Shown: piece after piece, positions 21,222 to 32,898 of the stretch
Numbering within the stretch: position 1 is the first letter of the stretch
Layout: each line of letters starts with the position of its first letter
DNA from: Selaginella moellendorffii
Lineage: Eukaryota > Streptophyta > Lycopodiopsida > Selaginellales > Selaginellaceae
Assembly (NCBI RefSeq): GCF_000143415.4
Contig: NW_003314275.1
Location: 2,160,697-2,224,696, forward strand
DNA: 64,000 bases
Reading direction: 5' to 3'
Position numbers and translations under genes: made by a program
Notes under the pieces: model-generated
The model's input: only the letters and a program-made list of their open reading frames with translations
Told to the model about the DNA's origin: nothing
The model's database searches: none

Positions 21222-22163
21222 TTATTTCGACCCTTTCCGCGACCGCGCGAGCAATCCTTCCACCATTTCCAATCTCTTGAACAGGACGAGCGACAAGATG
21301 AGCAATCCCAGTGACGCTCCCGTGCAAATCACGATGATCTTCCCGAAGTACATGTTATCGTCGGTTTCGTGGCCATTGGGCACATTCATGCCAAACAATC
21401 CAGTGATGGAGTTGAACACGCTGGTGATACAAAAGGTGGCGGCCGCGATCACGAGCATGGAAGTCTCCCTCTTGGCGCTCGCCTCTGCCATTCGCGACTT
21501 GGCAACCTCCTCCACGCACTCGATCGTGGATTTCTTGCAATGCTTCAATCCCTGGTTGATCCCCGCTAGGAGTGGCTTGTACGCGCAGAGAGACCTCGCG
21601 AGATCTTGGTTGCCACCATCGTCATTCTCGTAGAGGGCGGATTGAATGTTCCTCGCGATCGCGTATGTGGATGAGATCTCTTGCTTCAACTGTGCTGTCG
21701 CGATTCTAACTGTGGGGAGATCACCCACGCAGCAATTTGATGCCTGGCACCGCAATACCTCCGCGCGACCCACAAGATTGGCCGCCCGAGGGCCTAGAAA
21801 TCGCCACACCTCGTCGATCCCACTCGCCAGAGCTAGAGACTGGAAAGCAGTGGGAGTTTTCCTATCGATCGACGAGTTTTCGCTGGAATTGTTGCTAGAT
21901 CGAAGCTTGGACCCGAGATCCTCGATGTAGGCATTGGCGAGGCCACTATCTAGCACAAAGACCTCGATCCCGGCGATGATACAGCACAGATACTCGAGAT
22001 TCATGACGATCACCCCCCAGTAATTCGCGATTGTCACCATCGAGCTTTGGGACACAACAAAAGGAGGCACCAGAGGGAATCGCTGGTTGATATCGTTGGT
22101 ATCGAGTGGCCACGCCTGGATCTTTCCTGCCGAATCCATCCTTTTCCACGCCCTGGCAGACAT
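21222..22163 (-). CDS. CorA-like (Mg2+ transporter-like) membrane protein
   Basis: Single-exon protein of 313 aa. The C terminus has two hydrophobic segments, about residues 235-257 (VIAAATFCITSVFNSITGLF) and 274-294 (IVICTGASLGLLILSLVLF). They are separated by a short loop opening with GMNVPNG, the GMN signature of CorA magnesium channels. The N-terminal part is a soluble, helix-rich domain as in plant CorA-like proteins outside the classical MRS2/MGT group. Transport of Mg2+ is inferred from the family; the loop after GMN is acidic (HETDDN), as usual. The length is slightly shorter than typical plant homologues (roughly 400-550 aa), so an upstream exon is possible. Confidence 0.8.
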   Translation of the reverse strand: MSARAWKRMDSAGKIQAWPLDTNDINQRFPLVPPFVVSQSSMVTIANYWGVIVMNLEYLCCIIAGIEVFVLDSGLANAYIEDLGSKLRSSNNSSENSSIDRKTPTAFQSLALASGIDEVWRFLGPRAANLVGRAEVLRCQASNCCVGDLPTVRIATAQLKQEISSTYAIARNIQSALYENDDGGNQDLARSLCAYKPLLAGINQGLKHCKKSTIECVEEVAKSRMAEASAKRETSMLVIAAATFCITSVFNSITGLFGMNVPNGHETDDNMYFGKIIVICTGASLGLLILSLVLFKRLEMVEGLLARSRKGSK

Positions 22164-23427
22164 TGCGATCGCAAAAAGGCTCCACCATTCATCAATCCTT
22201 TGTCCCTGCCCTATTTTAGATTCCGCGCCGTATTTTAAATTCGAGTCAACGGCCTCGATTCGAGCTAGGGCTAATCGCTAATCTATTTTTTCTGTTAATA
22301 TATTTGCCTGTGTAAAGTATTTTCTGTTATTTTATTATTCGTAAACATAATTATAGAAAATTTTAAAGGAAAATTCAAGAATATACCATTTATATAATTT
22401 TTTTATTCTATAAAAGTTTTCCATCAAGCTGAATTCTCAAGTTCCAGGATTTCTTTTAGACATTCTTGAGGTTCTTCACTGAAACCTATTTAGCACCAAG
22501 GTAGCCTATAGCGTGTGAGCCATAAGAGATATTTTTAATGTGGAGCGAGGACAACCAATTGCTAGATTCCTCTTGCCTGTGGATGTCTCCTAAAAAATTC
22601 CTCTTCTTGCCTGCATTGTCGCACAAAGTTAGTTAATGGACGGCTGACTTAGTTAAAAGACTGACTTAGTTAAAAGAGCTCCCAGATCCCACCATAAGAC
22701 AGTGCGCCAGTCAACAAGTACATGATCTTATTTCTAACACATTGGGTGAGATTCCAAACATGTGGATTTGATGCTATTCGATGATATATATGTATGCATA
22801 TATCTATAACTTTGTTTTAGTGCCATGATAACAAACTTTTTGCAGATATATCTAGGATATGCTCCAATGGTAATATGCATATTTTATAAAATATAAACAT
22901 ATTTACAATTTATAATCATTCTTACATCTAAGCAATGTATCAGTTGTGATTTGTTTTTTCTTAAACTTTTAATTCTCTAATTCTTTTGTAGTCAATAAAC
23001 CATGTTATCTACTTATCTTTAATATAAACCATGTTTAAATTCAAAACTGTTTCAAAGAAAAGAAAAAGAAAAGGAAATGTGCATCTACTACCATTTGATT
23101 TGCTTGTAATACCAGTTAGTTTTTTTTGGATTATAAAATATTTAGTGCCATGGCACAATTACATTTGCTTGAAGTTGCTTGTTCTTAGAAGCTACAGCCA
23201 AGTGGCTATGGAAGTGGGCTTTTCCATGGGCAATCATTGGATGATCACCACTATTTAGCTCACCATTAAAGAACTTGAGCTTCTAAGTTCTTATAATTTT
23301 TAAATACATTAGAGTGTAAAGTTTTAGATTCAATTTGTTCCTATAACATTACTAAAGTTACTAGGGGTTACAAGATTATAACCACTATCTTTTAAGATAG
23401 GGCTAAAGTTTCTAAATGTCTCAGGCC
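22164..23427. other. Intergenic AT-rich DNA, nothing supported
   Basis: Low-complexity AT-rich sequence with scattered short ORFs and no family motif. Confidence 0.6.
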
Positions 23428-24006
23428 TATAAATAATTAAAAAGATTGACTCGAGAGATAATTTATAAAAGTTCAAATATAGAGGGAAAGGGCTTAGTGC
23501 AATTTTTTTCTAATTGGTTAAAGGTTTTAAGATATTTGGGGTTAAGTGTTCTTGGGTTTGAATAGTATTAGGCTATGTGACCTCCTAGGAAGTTTAAATT
23601 CAAGAGCTTACATTTGGTATCAAAAAAATCTCAAATCAAACTTTGTTGATTAGCTAAAAGAATCACACATCACATGTTAAAATTGATATTTGGTAGGTAT
23701 AATTTACCTCTAACTGGGCTCAATCCAAAGGTAAGGTGAGGTGTCAAGAAAGTGGGGCTCTTGGGAGAGCTATGGCTCTTAGTTTTCATTCATAAGGGCA
23801 TAAATTTGTAAGGAAGTATGGTGGATTATAAACAATTAAAGGGAACAATTTGAGAGATGATTTATAAAGGTTTAAATATAGAGGAAAAGGGCCAATGAAT
23901 AAAAGTTTATTCCATTTTCCAATTAATTAAGAGTTTTGGGATATTTAAGGTTAAATATCCTTAAGTTTGACTCTTGGGAAGTCCAAAATAAACTCATGAG
24001 CTTAAA
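23428..24006 (+). mobile_element. TRIM-like miniature LTR retrotransposon (579 bp)
   Basis: Two LTRs, 23428-23612 (185 bp) and 23827-24006 (180 bp), match each other and the solo LTR at 14843-15035. The first ends GAGCTTACA and is followed by TTTGGTATCA, a shortened Met-tRNA primer binding site (TGGTATCA at 23615-23622). Only about 214 bp of non-coding DNA lies between the LTRs. No target duplication survives, and the LTRs differ at many sites, so this copy is old. Confidence 0.75.
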
Positions 24007-25113
24007 ATATAAAGGACTTCCAACCACCTTCCCACTAATGATATATTAAAAATCTAGATTCTTAAATGTATTTTATCTAACTATCAGGTAGAAACATAAA
24101 ATGTCCATGCCACCTTTACCACTAACACAGCCCAAATTATGAGGATGTATTCCATGATATTATATATAACTACCTTAAATTCAAGATACTTTATTTTAGT
24201 AAATCTTATGACTTGGTTATGTTCTTTAAACTCAATGACTCTTACCATATTTCTAGAAGAATTTAGGGAAGTAGAGGATTAAGCAAGTAGTGAGATTATA
24301 ATTAAAATTTGTAAATAACTAATAACAAATATCACCTATTGCTTCTATTGCATTATTAATATTAAAAATTTAATTGTGAAGTCTAGTATGGTTATGATGC
24401 TATATACTAATATTAATGGCTGTACACTAGTGGGATTTTGATAGCTGTTAGATTGGTTTCAATTTGAACCACTCGCTCATATATATAAACTAAGGTTTTT
24501 GGGCTAATTAATATACACATTTTTATATTTCATTTCTATATTCCATGCATTTACATTATTGGAGGAAAGGGGTAACTTTGATTGTCCTTAAAGAGTGTTT
24601 GAATTTGGGATTTTGGTTTAAATTTAATTTTTGTATTGTCTATATCTCACTTTTCTTATAGCTTTTTGAACTTCTTCTCTTTTGCTTTTTTCCTTTTCAT
24701 TTATTTTCATGACAAAATAACAACCTCCTCCTCCTTTAACTCTAGAGTAGCAATTGATATAGTTACTTGATGTTATGCGATTGTAGTTGAACAATCAAAC
24801 TCAGTTAATAACAGCATTTAAGGCATGTAATATAACTCCTCTTGCTTTTACTACTAACCTTGTGTTCAACCAAAGTTCTTCTATAGGAATCCTAGGGATG
24901 ATATGTATTATTGATTTAATCACTTTATAATGATTACCACATATCATTTTTAAGATGATGTTTAGCATTTGCGTGAGTTTCCCATATGTTTCCAAGGGAC
25001 ACCACTGCAATAGTACAATAATTTGATTGACTTATGTAGATTAGAATATTCTCCTAGACCTCTTTAAGCGTGCATTTGGATATGCCAATAATTGTGATAT
25101 TAACTTTTAATAA

Positions 25114-25495
25114 TTGCACTGTTTTTGTCAAGGGCCATTTGAGTTAATGATACAACTTAACATTCATTTTTGGAGTCTTTTGCTTCGTGTGGAGCTAAAT
25201 ATGTCAGAACGGATGAAGTTGGGAATATTATGGCTAGCACTTCATCAAAATCTTGTAGAACTTGTGCGTGCATATATTCTAGCCACCCTTGATGATGCCT
25301 TTCACTTAGCACAACATTATGAGATATTGCCTCTTCCAATTTTTATTAATTATCCTTTAACTTTACTTTTTGTAACTGTTCTAATGGAGGTTAATGCTAC
25401 TATTATTCAAGTTCAAGGATAAGGGTGAGAACTTGGTTAAGGTTGTGGTATCCATTGCTGGGCATGTGATAAAACTAGTCACATTTATTGGTATT
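25114..25495 (+). pseudogene. gag remnant with zinc-knuckle scar
   Basis: An open stretch of about 100 codons has gag-like content (ELVRAYILATLDDAFHLAQH). It is followed out of frame by HCWACDKTSHIYW, which resembles a CCHC zinc knuckle whose last cysteine is lost. No complete gag can be read. Confidence 0.5.
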
Positions 25496-26148
25496 ATTAG
25501 CGTTTTCTAGATTGGCATCCTCTATTTTATGGATGGAGAATAAGTCAATGACCCCTCCATTTTTCTTATAGGAGTATTATCAAAGGGTTCACTTAGCACT
25601 AGTTCATTCAATATTTATTTTCCAAACTTGTTTTTATAACAAGAAGTCTTTTATTATTCTCTTTGTGTTAATTGATATAAACTTGAGTTTATCTTCTATA
25701 GTTTAATATGTTACCAGATGTTGCTACCTAAATTTGCATTATATAGCAGAGCCAGTTTTTATTTTTTATAGTAATGGCCATACGCACGCATGTGCATGAG
25801 ATGAGATGGACCTAGTTATGCGTGTAAGTGATCTTAAGCTTGAGCGTTAGTTATTGCAAGTGGTGTTTAGTCTAGTTTTTTATCTCATCTTTAATATAGA
25901 TTGATTGTTGCACAATCATGTCAAGTTCGACTTTAAGGTTTATCCCCCTTATCTCATATATATTTCTTTCATTCCTTTCACTTTTGTTCTTTTTTGTCAC
26001 TCTGCTTCTACCATTTTTGTTTTTCTGCTTCTATCATTTTTGTTTCCTTATTACTTCCTCCTATGTTTCTCTTTTGTTCTTCTATTTCCTCTTCAAATCT
26101 TTTTAATAGTTTTTGTGTTGTAATGGTTGATTGGCTCATAAAGGAGTT

Positions 26149-26620
26149 ATAAGCTCCTAAATTTAGACTTCCCAGGAAGTCACCCAATTTAATACTATTC
26201 AAACCTAAAGATGTTTAACCCTAAATATCCCAAAACCTTTAATTAATTAAAAAAGGAGGTGTACTCTTATTCACTCCAAAAGTCCCATAACTTTCTCAAA
26301 AGCCTTAGTCTTTTGACACTCTACCCCTCGGGTTGAGTATAGATAGAATAAACCGAACTTACCAAATGTCAATTAATATATAGTGTGATTTTCTTAGCCT
26401 ATCAATAGAGTTAGACTTGAAACCCCCTTTGATATTAAATGTAAACTCCTAAATTTAAACTTTCCAAAATGTTACCCATTCAATCCTAAGGACATTTAAC
26501 AATACAATATTGCAACACTCTTAACCAATTAGAAAAAGAGATGCATTTTTATTCATAGGCCCCTTCTATATTTGAACTTTTATAAATCGTTTCTCGAATT
26601 GTTCTCATTAGTTGTTTACA
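26149..26620 (-). mobile_element. Second TRIM-like element, reversed, inside the gypsy relic
   Basis: On the minus strand an LTR runs from TGTAAACAAC (26620) to GTTTACA (26450). It is followed by TTTAATATCAAAG, a mutated form of the TTTGGTATCAAA primer site of the copy at 23428, then shared internal sequence (GATAGGCTAAGAAAATCACAC). A second, partly replaced LTR ends at 26149 (GAGCTTATA). Confidence 0.65.
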
Positions 26621-26836
26621 CCTTACTCCAAAGTGTGTGAATGATATGCAATGCTTCTTAGGCAAAATGTAATATCTAATCATATTGCACCATTATAAGC
26701 ATTATTAAAGTTATTAACGTCTTCTTTCATTTAATCCATAGGCTGTGAATGGGTGTTTATGAATTCCAAAGAGTTGTTAATAACTCTTCTAATTTTAACA
26801 TATCCTAACTATACTTAACCTTTCATTTTATGCGTA

Positions 26837-27175
26837 GATGCTTTTGATATTAATTTTAGAGGTGTGTTGATACAAAAAATCTCAAGTGTGTCTAATCAAT
26901 GCCATCTCATTGCATACATTAGTTATACATTAAAATTAGTAAAGGTGAACTACTCCACGATAGAAGAGTGTTTAGTAATAGTTTAAGGTTTTGAGAAATT
27001 TCATGCATATTTTATGGTTCTCAAATATTATTAAAAGGTGATCATGTTGCAATTGCTTCATTATTGAAGTAGAAGAACTTGATTAGTTGTATTATTTGGT
27101 GGGTTTTGAAGCTTCAGAGATATGATTTTGAAGTTGTTTATTGCCTGGGGAGTTCTATAGCTAATGCTAATGTCT
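26837..27175 (+). pseudogene. Ty3/gypsy RNase H remnant
   Basis: With stops and frameshifts the plus strand spells the usual order: NFRGVLIQ, HLIAYISYTLKLVKVNYSTI, EECLVIV, FEKFHAYF and finally LKLQRYDFEVVYCLGSS. These correspond to the family's GAVLMQ, IAYxSxxLxxxExNYSTxExE and YDFEVVYRPG signatures. Confidence 0.8.
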
Positions 27176-27738
27176 TTCCTTGAGCTCATCTTCCTTCTTC
27201 ACTCTTTTTTTCATATTTCTAATAAGCTTATTATTCTAGTATTTGTGGATTTTTTGGATGAGGATTTTGTTTCGTCAACAGTTGCTTTACTTGATGTTCA
27301 ATGTCCATAAGGTGTGGAGCAAGATTTACCTTCTTTTGATGAGGTTAATAAAGCTCAAGAGGGTGAATTGTGGATCCAACAGCTTTGTAATAGGTTTGAG
27401 AATCTTGCATCACTTACTAATAACTTATATTCTTAATATTGTCTTGAGGATAACCTTCTTTATTTTTGGGGATAGATCTTAATAATCATTTATAACTGAT
27501 GGTGCTTTCGATCTTTATTCCATATTTTCTCCATATTTACAATGATTCTCCTATTCAAAACAGGCATATAAGACATTATCATGTAATAAAAAAGTTGTAC
27601 AATTTTTTCTATTGACTAGAGATGCAATTTGATGTTATGCAATATATGCATAACTATATTTAGTGCCAACATGTAATACTCCTCTTTGTGCTACAAAAAC
27701 ACAAACTATAAAAGGATGGACTACAATTAAATTGGTGG

Positions 27739-27942
27739 ATGAAAAGAATTGTAGTTTCTTATCTATTCGAGTTGGTAGCATTTGACTTGATAGTATTTGA
27801 TTTGATAAAGCCTTTCTTATGGTTGATTGCTGGTAATAAATATATCATTATTGTTTTTGACCATTTAGCTCATTTGATGGAAGTCGATGCTCTTGCTAGT
27901 GCATTACAACTATTGTTAGATACTTTCTCCTCAATTGAGTGA
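27739..27942 (+). pseudogene. Ty3/gypsy integrase core remnant
   Basis: The frame contains VAFDLI followed by GNKYIIIVFDHLAHLMEV. This matches the integrase segment in which the first catalytic Asp lies in xxDxIxPLP, followed by GxxxIxVxxDxxT. Flanking integrase sequence is broken by stops. Confidence 0.65.
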
Positions 27943-28960
27943 TGTTCTAGCATTTTTATCTTGAGTGAATTCTTTCAAATAATAGTCTTACATTTATGGT
28001 TGAGGCATTTCATATTTTAATATCTCAGTTGAGGATATACCACACTTTCATAAGTGTTTATCATTCATAAATAAATGATTTGGTAGAATGATTCATTTGA
28101 ATTTTCAAAGGGATGATTGCGAAGTACTTGAATTTTTAACATCTGATTGGGATGGTTATTTGCCATCTCTTTAATATATGTATGTTAGAAGGGTACAAAG
28201 TTCTATTGGTGCTTCACCATATAAACTCCTATATAATCATGATTCAATATTATTAACGGAGTCGAGTTTATCTTTGCAATTACCACGAGTTGCTAATGTT
28301 AGGTTTTGGGATTAATATTTAACTAGCATTCTTCCACTTGTTTGAGTAGAATCTTCTGAAAACTTATGCTATATACAAGTGGGACTACAACAATGTTACA
28401 ACTCTTATCATCATTCGCTTGCGGAGTATAAAATGGATGACTTAGTGTTAATTTGTTTTCCGATTTTATAGTACGTGGTTTGTTTAAGAGGCTCCTTGCT
28501 CAGTATAAAGAACTATATTAGGTGTTGTAGCAAGTTGGATTGCAAGTTCATGTAGCATAATATTTAATAGGCCAATCCTCCAAAAAAATTGTGAATGTAC
28601 AATGACAAAAATGCTTCATACAAAGGGATTAGGAACAATTAATACCACTTACAGATCCACTAGTCCCTCCTCTTGATGTTCCTCCAAATCCAAAAGGAAC
28701 GTTTTGAGAAACATCAAAAGGATGCACTAGTGGATTTGTAGGTAGTACTAGTTGACCAAGTCAATTAGAGAACCCTAATTGCCTTCCATCCTTTCAAGAA
28801 GAGCACTAACATTAGTATGGTGGGATTTTAATAGCTATTGGATTTGTTTCAGTTTAAACCACTCATGTATATAAGCTTTTGGAATAATTGATATGTATAT
28901 ATTTATATTTAATATCTATATTTGATGCATTTATATAATTACAAAGATAATTTTTTTTCA

Positions 28961-30626
28961 TTTTTCTAGCCATCTAAAGCAAAGTAAACAACACAATTCA
29001 TACTTATCTTTTTTAATAATTTAAAATTAAACTTTATTACTACTTGTAATTTTCTTAGTACAAGATTGTAGGTGGTGATTGTGTTAGAAAGGGCAAAACC
29101 CCATCTTCCTGACACTAACATTTCATTTATATTTGTATATGAAATTTAACTAATAAAGGGATTTTGATTTGTAATTTTGTTATATCTTTTCCTTTAGCAC
29201 TAAAGGAAAGTATGTTTGTAGAATCCTAAAAATATGTCTCTAAAATTAGTAATATAAAGGTGATGGGCAACAACTGCATAAAACACAAATTTATGCTAAA
29301 GTTGATTCAAGAAACTAATTTTAGTATTACTCATTATAAAATCTTATATCATAAATAATAATATATTGTAAAACTTTAATTTATAAAAATTAAAATATTA
29401 ATATAAAGTTTAAATAATATTTATAAGTAATAGCTATACATAAGTTTTTATACAAATAGTATTATTACTATAATGTAAGGAGAATTTACGAAAGAATTAA
29501 ATCTAACATGACTTTATACATAGCTTATAATTTGCTATAATAAATGTAAATATACCATTTTTAACTTAGAAAATAAAAATAATTAATTTTTAAAATTTAT
29601 GCTAAATATATTTTATTTTATTGGATATTAGCTCATTTATTATTTATAGTTTGAGAAAATCTTTTAACATATAACAATTAAGCATGAACTTTTCATAAAA
29701 TAAGTCATTATATTATATAAAATCGTTAGTTTATTTATGTTTATATGATGACTTTAAGAAATGTTTATTTGAAGGAAATAGATTTAAATTTAGATTCAAG
29801 ACGATATTAATAAAAATGTAATATTTTTTAAAATATCTAAAATTCATATGAAAATCATTTTTATGTATGCGTAACATCTTTTTCTAGTTTGAATAATTCC
29901 AATTGTAAATCTAATATCAATCTTTATTTAGATCATTTTAGATTAAAAGTTTATGTATAGAATAATATATTTATTTAAGCATGTATTATTTTGTATTTTT
30001 ATTCTTTAATTTATTTTTATTATTTTAAATTGTATTTTAGTCATTATTTATAGAGACATATTTATTTTTGTAAGTGTAATTATTAATTTAAAAAATCCTA
30101 GAGAGCAATGTTTTTGTAAGAATATATATAATATTGATGTTAAGGTTGAGCTTCATTGTAAGGTGAATTTCCTTAAATTGGTGGCTTTAAATAAAATTGT
30201 ATAGGTATTTATTATAATTATAAGGATATTTGGTCTTTTATGTTTTATTTTTTATAAAAATAATCCAAATAAAATTGTTGTGCTTGGGAAGAAGTATATT
30301 TGTAAATTTTAAACATATAAATGTAAATATAGAGGGTATTTTTGCTATAATTATTTTAAAGTTTATGCTTCATGAAAAGTATAAATTAAAATAATAAAAG
30401 TGCCAAATGATTAAGATATGAAACATATGGCCTGATTTAATGAGCAATAAAATTTTATAAATAAAAATTTTGGAAAACTTATTTAGAAATAAATTAAATT
30501 CACTATAAGCCAGTGTTTATTCTTCCATTAATACATTGACATTAGTTAACTATACTATTTCATAAGTTTATATATTTTTAATCTAAATTTATATTTATTA
30601 ACAAATGTTTAAGTTGCAAAAAGTAT
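28961..30626. other. Very AT-rich intergenic DNA, nothing supported
   Basis: Long runs of A/T with no ORF or repeat I can name; the downstream flank of the PPR gene at 30627. Confidence 0.6.
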
Positions 30627-32549
30627 TTAAGCACAACTGGAGTTCTCTGCATAGATGTTAGACAAGAGCGTGTAGGGAGTATCAAGAGCTTGGCGATGGA
30701 GGAGCACAAACTTGGAGGCCCTCTCAGCTCTAGCACGGTCACTATGCGTCTTACATGCGCTCAGCAAGATCGTCCAGGACACAAGATCAGGAAGAAACGG
30801 CATGCCAAGTATGAGCTCCTCGGCCTCCTGGAGCCTCCCGGCCCGCCCCAGCGCGTCCAGCACGCAATGGTAGTGCTCCACCACTGGGACGATGGCGTGA
30901 TCCTGGATCATCGCTCGAAACTGGCGCACCCCCTGCGCCATCTTCCCGACGTGGCTGGCCGACGTGAGGATCGAAACCATCGTCACCGCGTCCGCCTCCA
31001 TGCCCTCCAGCTCCATCACCCGGAACAGCTCCAGCGACTCCTTGTAGCGAGCGGTGCGAGCATACGCCGCGATCATCCCGTTCCACGACACCGTGTCGCG
31101 CACTGGCATGGCATCGAACAGCTCCTTGCCTCGATCCACAAGCCCGTGCTGGCAGAAGATCGCGATCATGGCGTTCCAAGGCAGTACCAAGCTCTTGTGA
31201 TGAACCGGCATCGTCTCAAAGAGCTCCACTGCCGCCGAGAGCTGCCGGTTGTGCGCGTAGGCCAGGATCATCGCTGTCCAGGTGACCGCATCCCTGTCCG
31301 CCACCCCGTCGAAGATCATCTTGGCTCGATCCAGCTCGCCGTGCTGCGCGAACGCCGTCAGCATCGCGGTCTTGGCAACCGACGTTGGCTCCGGCATCCT
31401 CTCGAACAGAAGCTTGGCCGACTCGAGCTCCCCGGCCTGAGCATACGCCTGGATCATGGTCGTCCACGAGATCCTGTCACTCTCCGGCATCGCCTCGAAA
31501 AGCCCACGAGCCTGGCTCAAGCACCCGGCCTCGGCATTCGCAGAAACCATCGCGTTCCACGACACCACGTCCCTCCCCGACATCAGACCGAAGAGCTCCC
31601 TGGCTTGATCCAGCTGCCCGTTGCTGGAGAAGGCTGCGATCACTGCGTTCCACGACACCACGTCCGGCTCTGGGATTCGGTCGAAGAGCTCTTTGGCCTG
31701 GACCACCCTCTTGCTCACTGCGTATGCCTGGATCATCGAGTTGAAGCACACCACGTCCCACTCAGGCACCCGGTCGAAGACGCTGGCCGCGCTGTGGAGG
31801 TCGCCGTGCTGCGAGTAGGCTCCCAGCATCGCTGTGCACGACACCACCGTCCGGCTCAGCATGCTGTGAAAGACGAGCCTCGACTTGTGGAGATGCCCGA
31901 GCTGGGCATACGCCTGGATCATCGCAGTGCACGATATCAGCTCGTGCCGGGACATCTTCTCAAACGTTGCTCTTGCCTCGGCGGGACGGTCGGCTTGAGA
32001 GTACGCTGTGACGATCGCGGACCACGAGACGAAGTTGAGCTCGGGCATGGCGTCGAACATCCGCTTCGACTCGTCGAGATGCCCGGCTTGGGCATAGGTG
32101 GCCATCATCGCTGTCCAGGAAACCACGTCCCGTTGAGGCATCCGGTCGAACAGGAGCTTCGCCGGATCGAGCTCCCCGAGCTGGGCATAGCCTTGGACGA
32201 TGGAAGACCAGGAGACTATGTCACGCTGTCCCATTCTCTCGAACAAGCACCTGGCGGTGGCGAAGTTCCCGTTCTGGGCATAGGCCGAGATGATGATGTT
32301 CCACGAGTAGACGTTGGGCTGAAAGATTGAGTCGAAGACCGAGCGAGCAGCGTCGAGGCTGTGGCATTTGCCATACATCTGGACGAGCAGGTTGGCGAGA
32401 TATCTGTTGCTCCTGTGTGGGCTCTGCCGGATGCTCGAGTGGAGATGGCTGCCGAGGAGTAAGTCCCTGGCATTCCCACACGACTTGAGGAGCTCGGCAA
32501 AGTCGGAGACGGTGGCGTTGCTGAGGTTTCCATGGAGCCAGACTCTCAT
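30627..32549 (-). CDS. Pentatricopeptide repeat protein, S-repeat array
   Basis: Single exon of 640 aa. About 17 PPR motifs run from residue 50 to about 590. The first 14 are almost all 31-residue S-type repeats with the pattern VVSWTAMxxxYAQxGxLxxA; only the last three have P, L and S lengths. After FLPDLVSWTILLSACKTH an E1-like stretch stops at LLSNIYAENSSCA, so there is no E2 or DYW deaminase domain. Plant PPR proteins bind organellar RNA, and PLS-class members act in C-to-U editing; without DYW this one would need a partner deaminase. Organelle targeting is not obvious from the N terminus. A complementary ORF at 30690-32330 is a shadow. Confidence 0.88.
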   Translation of the reverse strand: MRVWLHGNLSNATVSDFAELLKSCGNARDLLLGSHLHSSIRQSPHRSNRYLANLLVQMYGKCHSLDAARSVFDSIFQPNVYSWNIIISAYAQNGNFATARCLFERMGQRDIVSWSSIVQGYAQLGELDPAKLLFDRMPQRDVVSWTAMMATYAQAGHLDESKRMFDAMPELNFVSWSAIVTAYSQADRPAEARATFEKMSRHELISCTAMIQAYAQLGHLHKSRLVFHSMLSRTVVSCTAMLGAYSQHGDLHSAASVFDRVPEWDVVCFNSMIQAYAVSKRVVQAKELFDRIPEPDVVSWNAVIAAFSSNGQLDQARELFGLMSGRDVVSWNAMVSANAEAGCLSQARGLFEAMPESDRISWTTMIQAYAQAGELESAKLLFERMPEPTSVAKTAMLTAFAQHGELDRAKMIFDGVADRDAVTWTAMILAYAHNRQLSAAVELFETMPVHHKSLVLPWNAMIAIFCQHGLVDRGKELFDAMPVRDTVSWNGMIAAYARTARYKESLELFRVMELEGMEADAVTMVSILTSASHVGKMAQGVRQFRAMIQDHAIVPVVEHYHCVLDALGRAGRLQEAEELILGMPFLPDLVSWTILLSACKTHSDRARAERASKFVLLHRQALDTPYTLLSNIYAENSSCA

Positions 32550-32898
32550 GCCACTTTGATCCTCCCTCGTCTAGACATATTTGATCCTAGGTGTAGAAAC
32601 TGCAAGTAGAGGTTGTTACTAAGGCGCTAGAAACATCAAACTAGCCTTTGGTTTCTCGAGAAGAAGCTGGAGACAATGATACCTTCAAGCTCGGAGATGG
32701 GCGATGTTGGATCAAGACACTAGCAAAGCAAAAGATTTCGTCACAAGATCAAAACAAAAACTAAAACAAAATCTCACCTTGAATCACTACAAACGTTCTC
32801 AAGAGGAGCTAAAGTTCCCTGGAAGTGAAACAAGAGAATGGTCATGACAAGAGAGAGCGAGAGCCACAAAACTTACCGAGAAGAAGAAGAACTTGGCT
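32550..32898. other. Short intergenic region between PPR gene and PEX7
   Basis: The upstream region of the PPR gene and the 3' flank of PEX7. No motif can be supported. Confidence 0.5.

Larger units (their letters stand above)
24400..28960 (+). mobile_element. Decayed Ty3/gypsy LTR retrotransposon
   Basis: Broken coding blocks occur in normal Ty3/gypsy order: gag and zinc knuckle (about 25114-25495), RNase H (about 26837-27175), integrase core (about 27740-27940) and an integrase tail near 28480-28570. Similar sequences at about 24410-24560 and 28815-28950 (GTGGGATTTTGATAGCTGTT versus GTGGGATTTTAATAGCTATT) are candidate LTR remnants. Boundaries are approximate. A reversed TRIM lies between the gag and RNase H blocks. 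Confidence 0.7.

Noticed and set aside
30690..32330. 546-codon plus-strand ORF
   Set aside because: Antisense shadow of the PPR gene; repeats of the PPR motif keep the opposite frame open.
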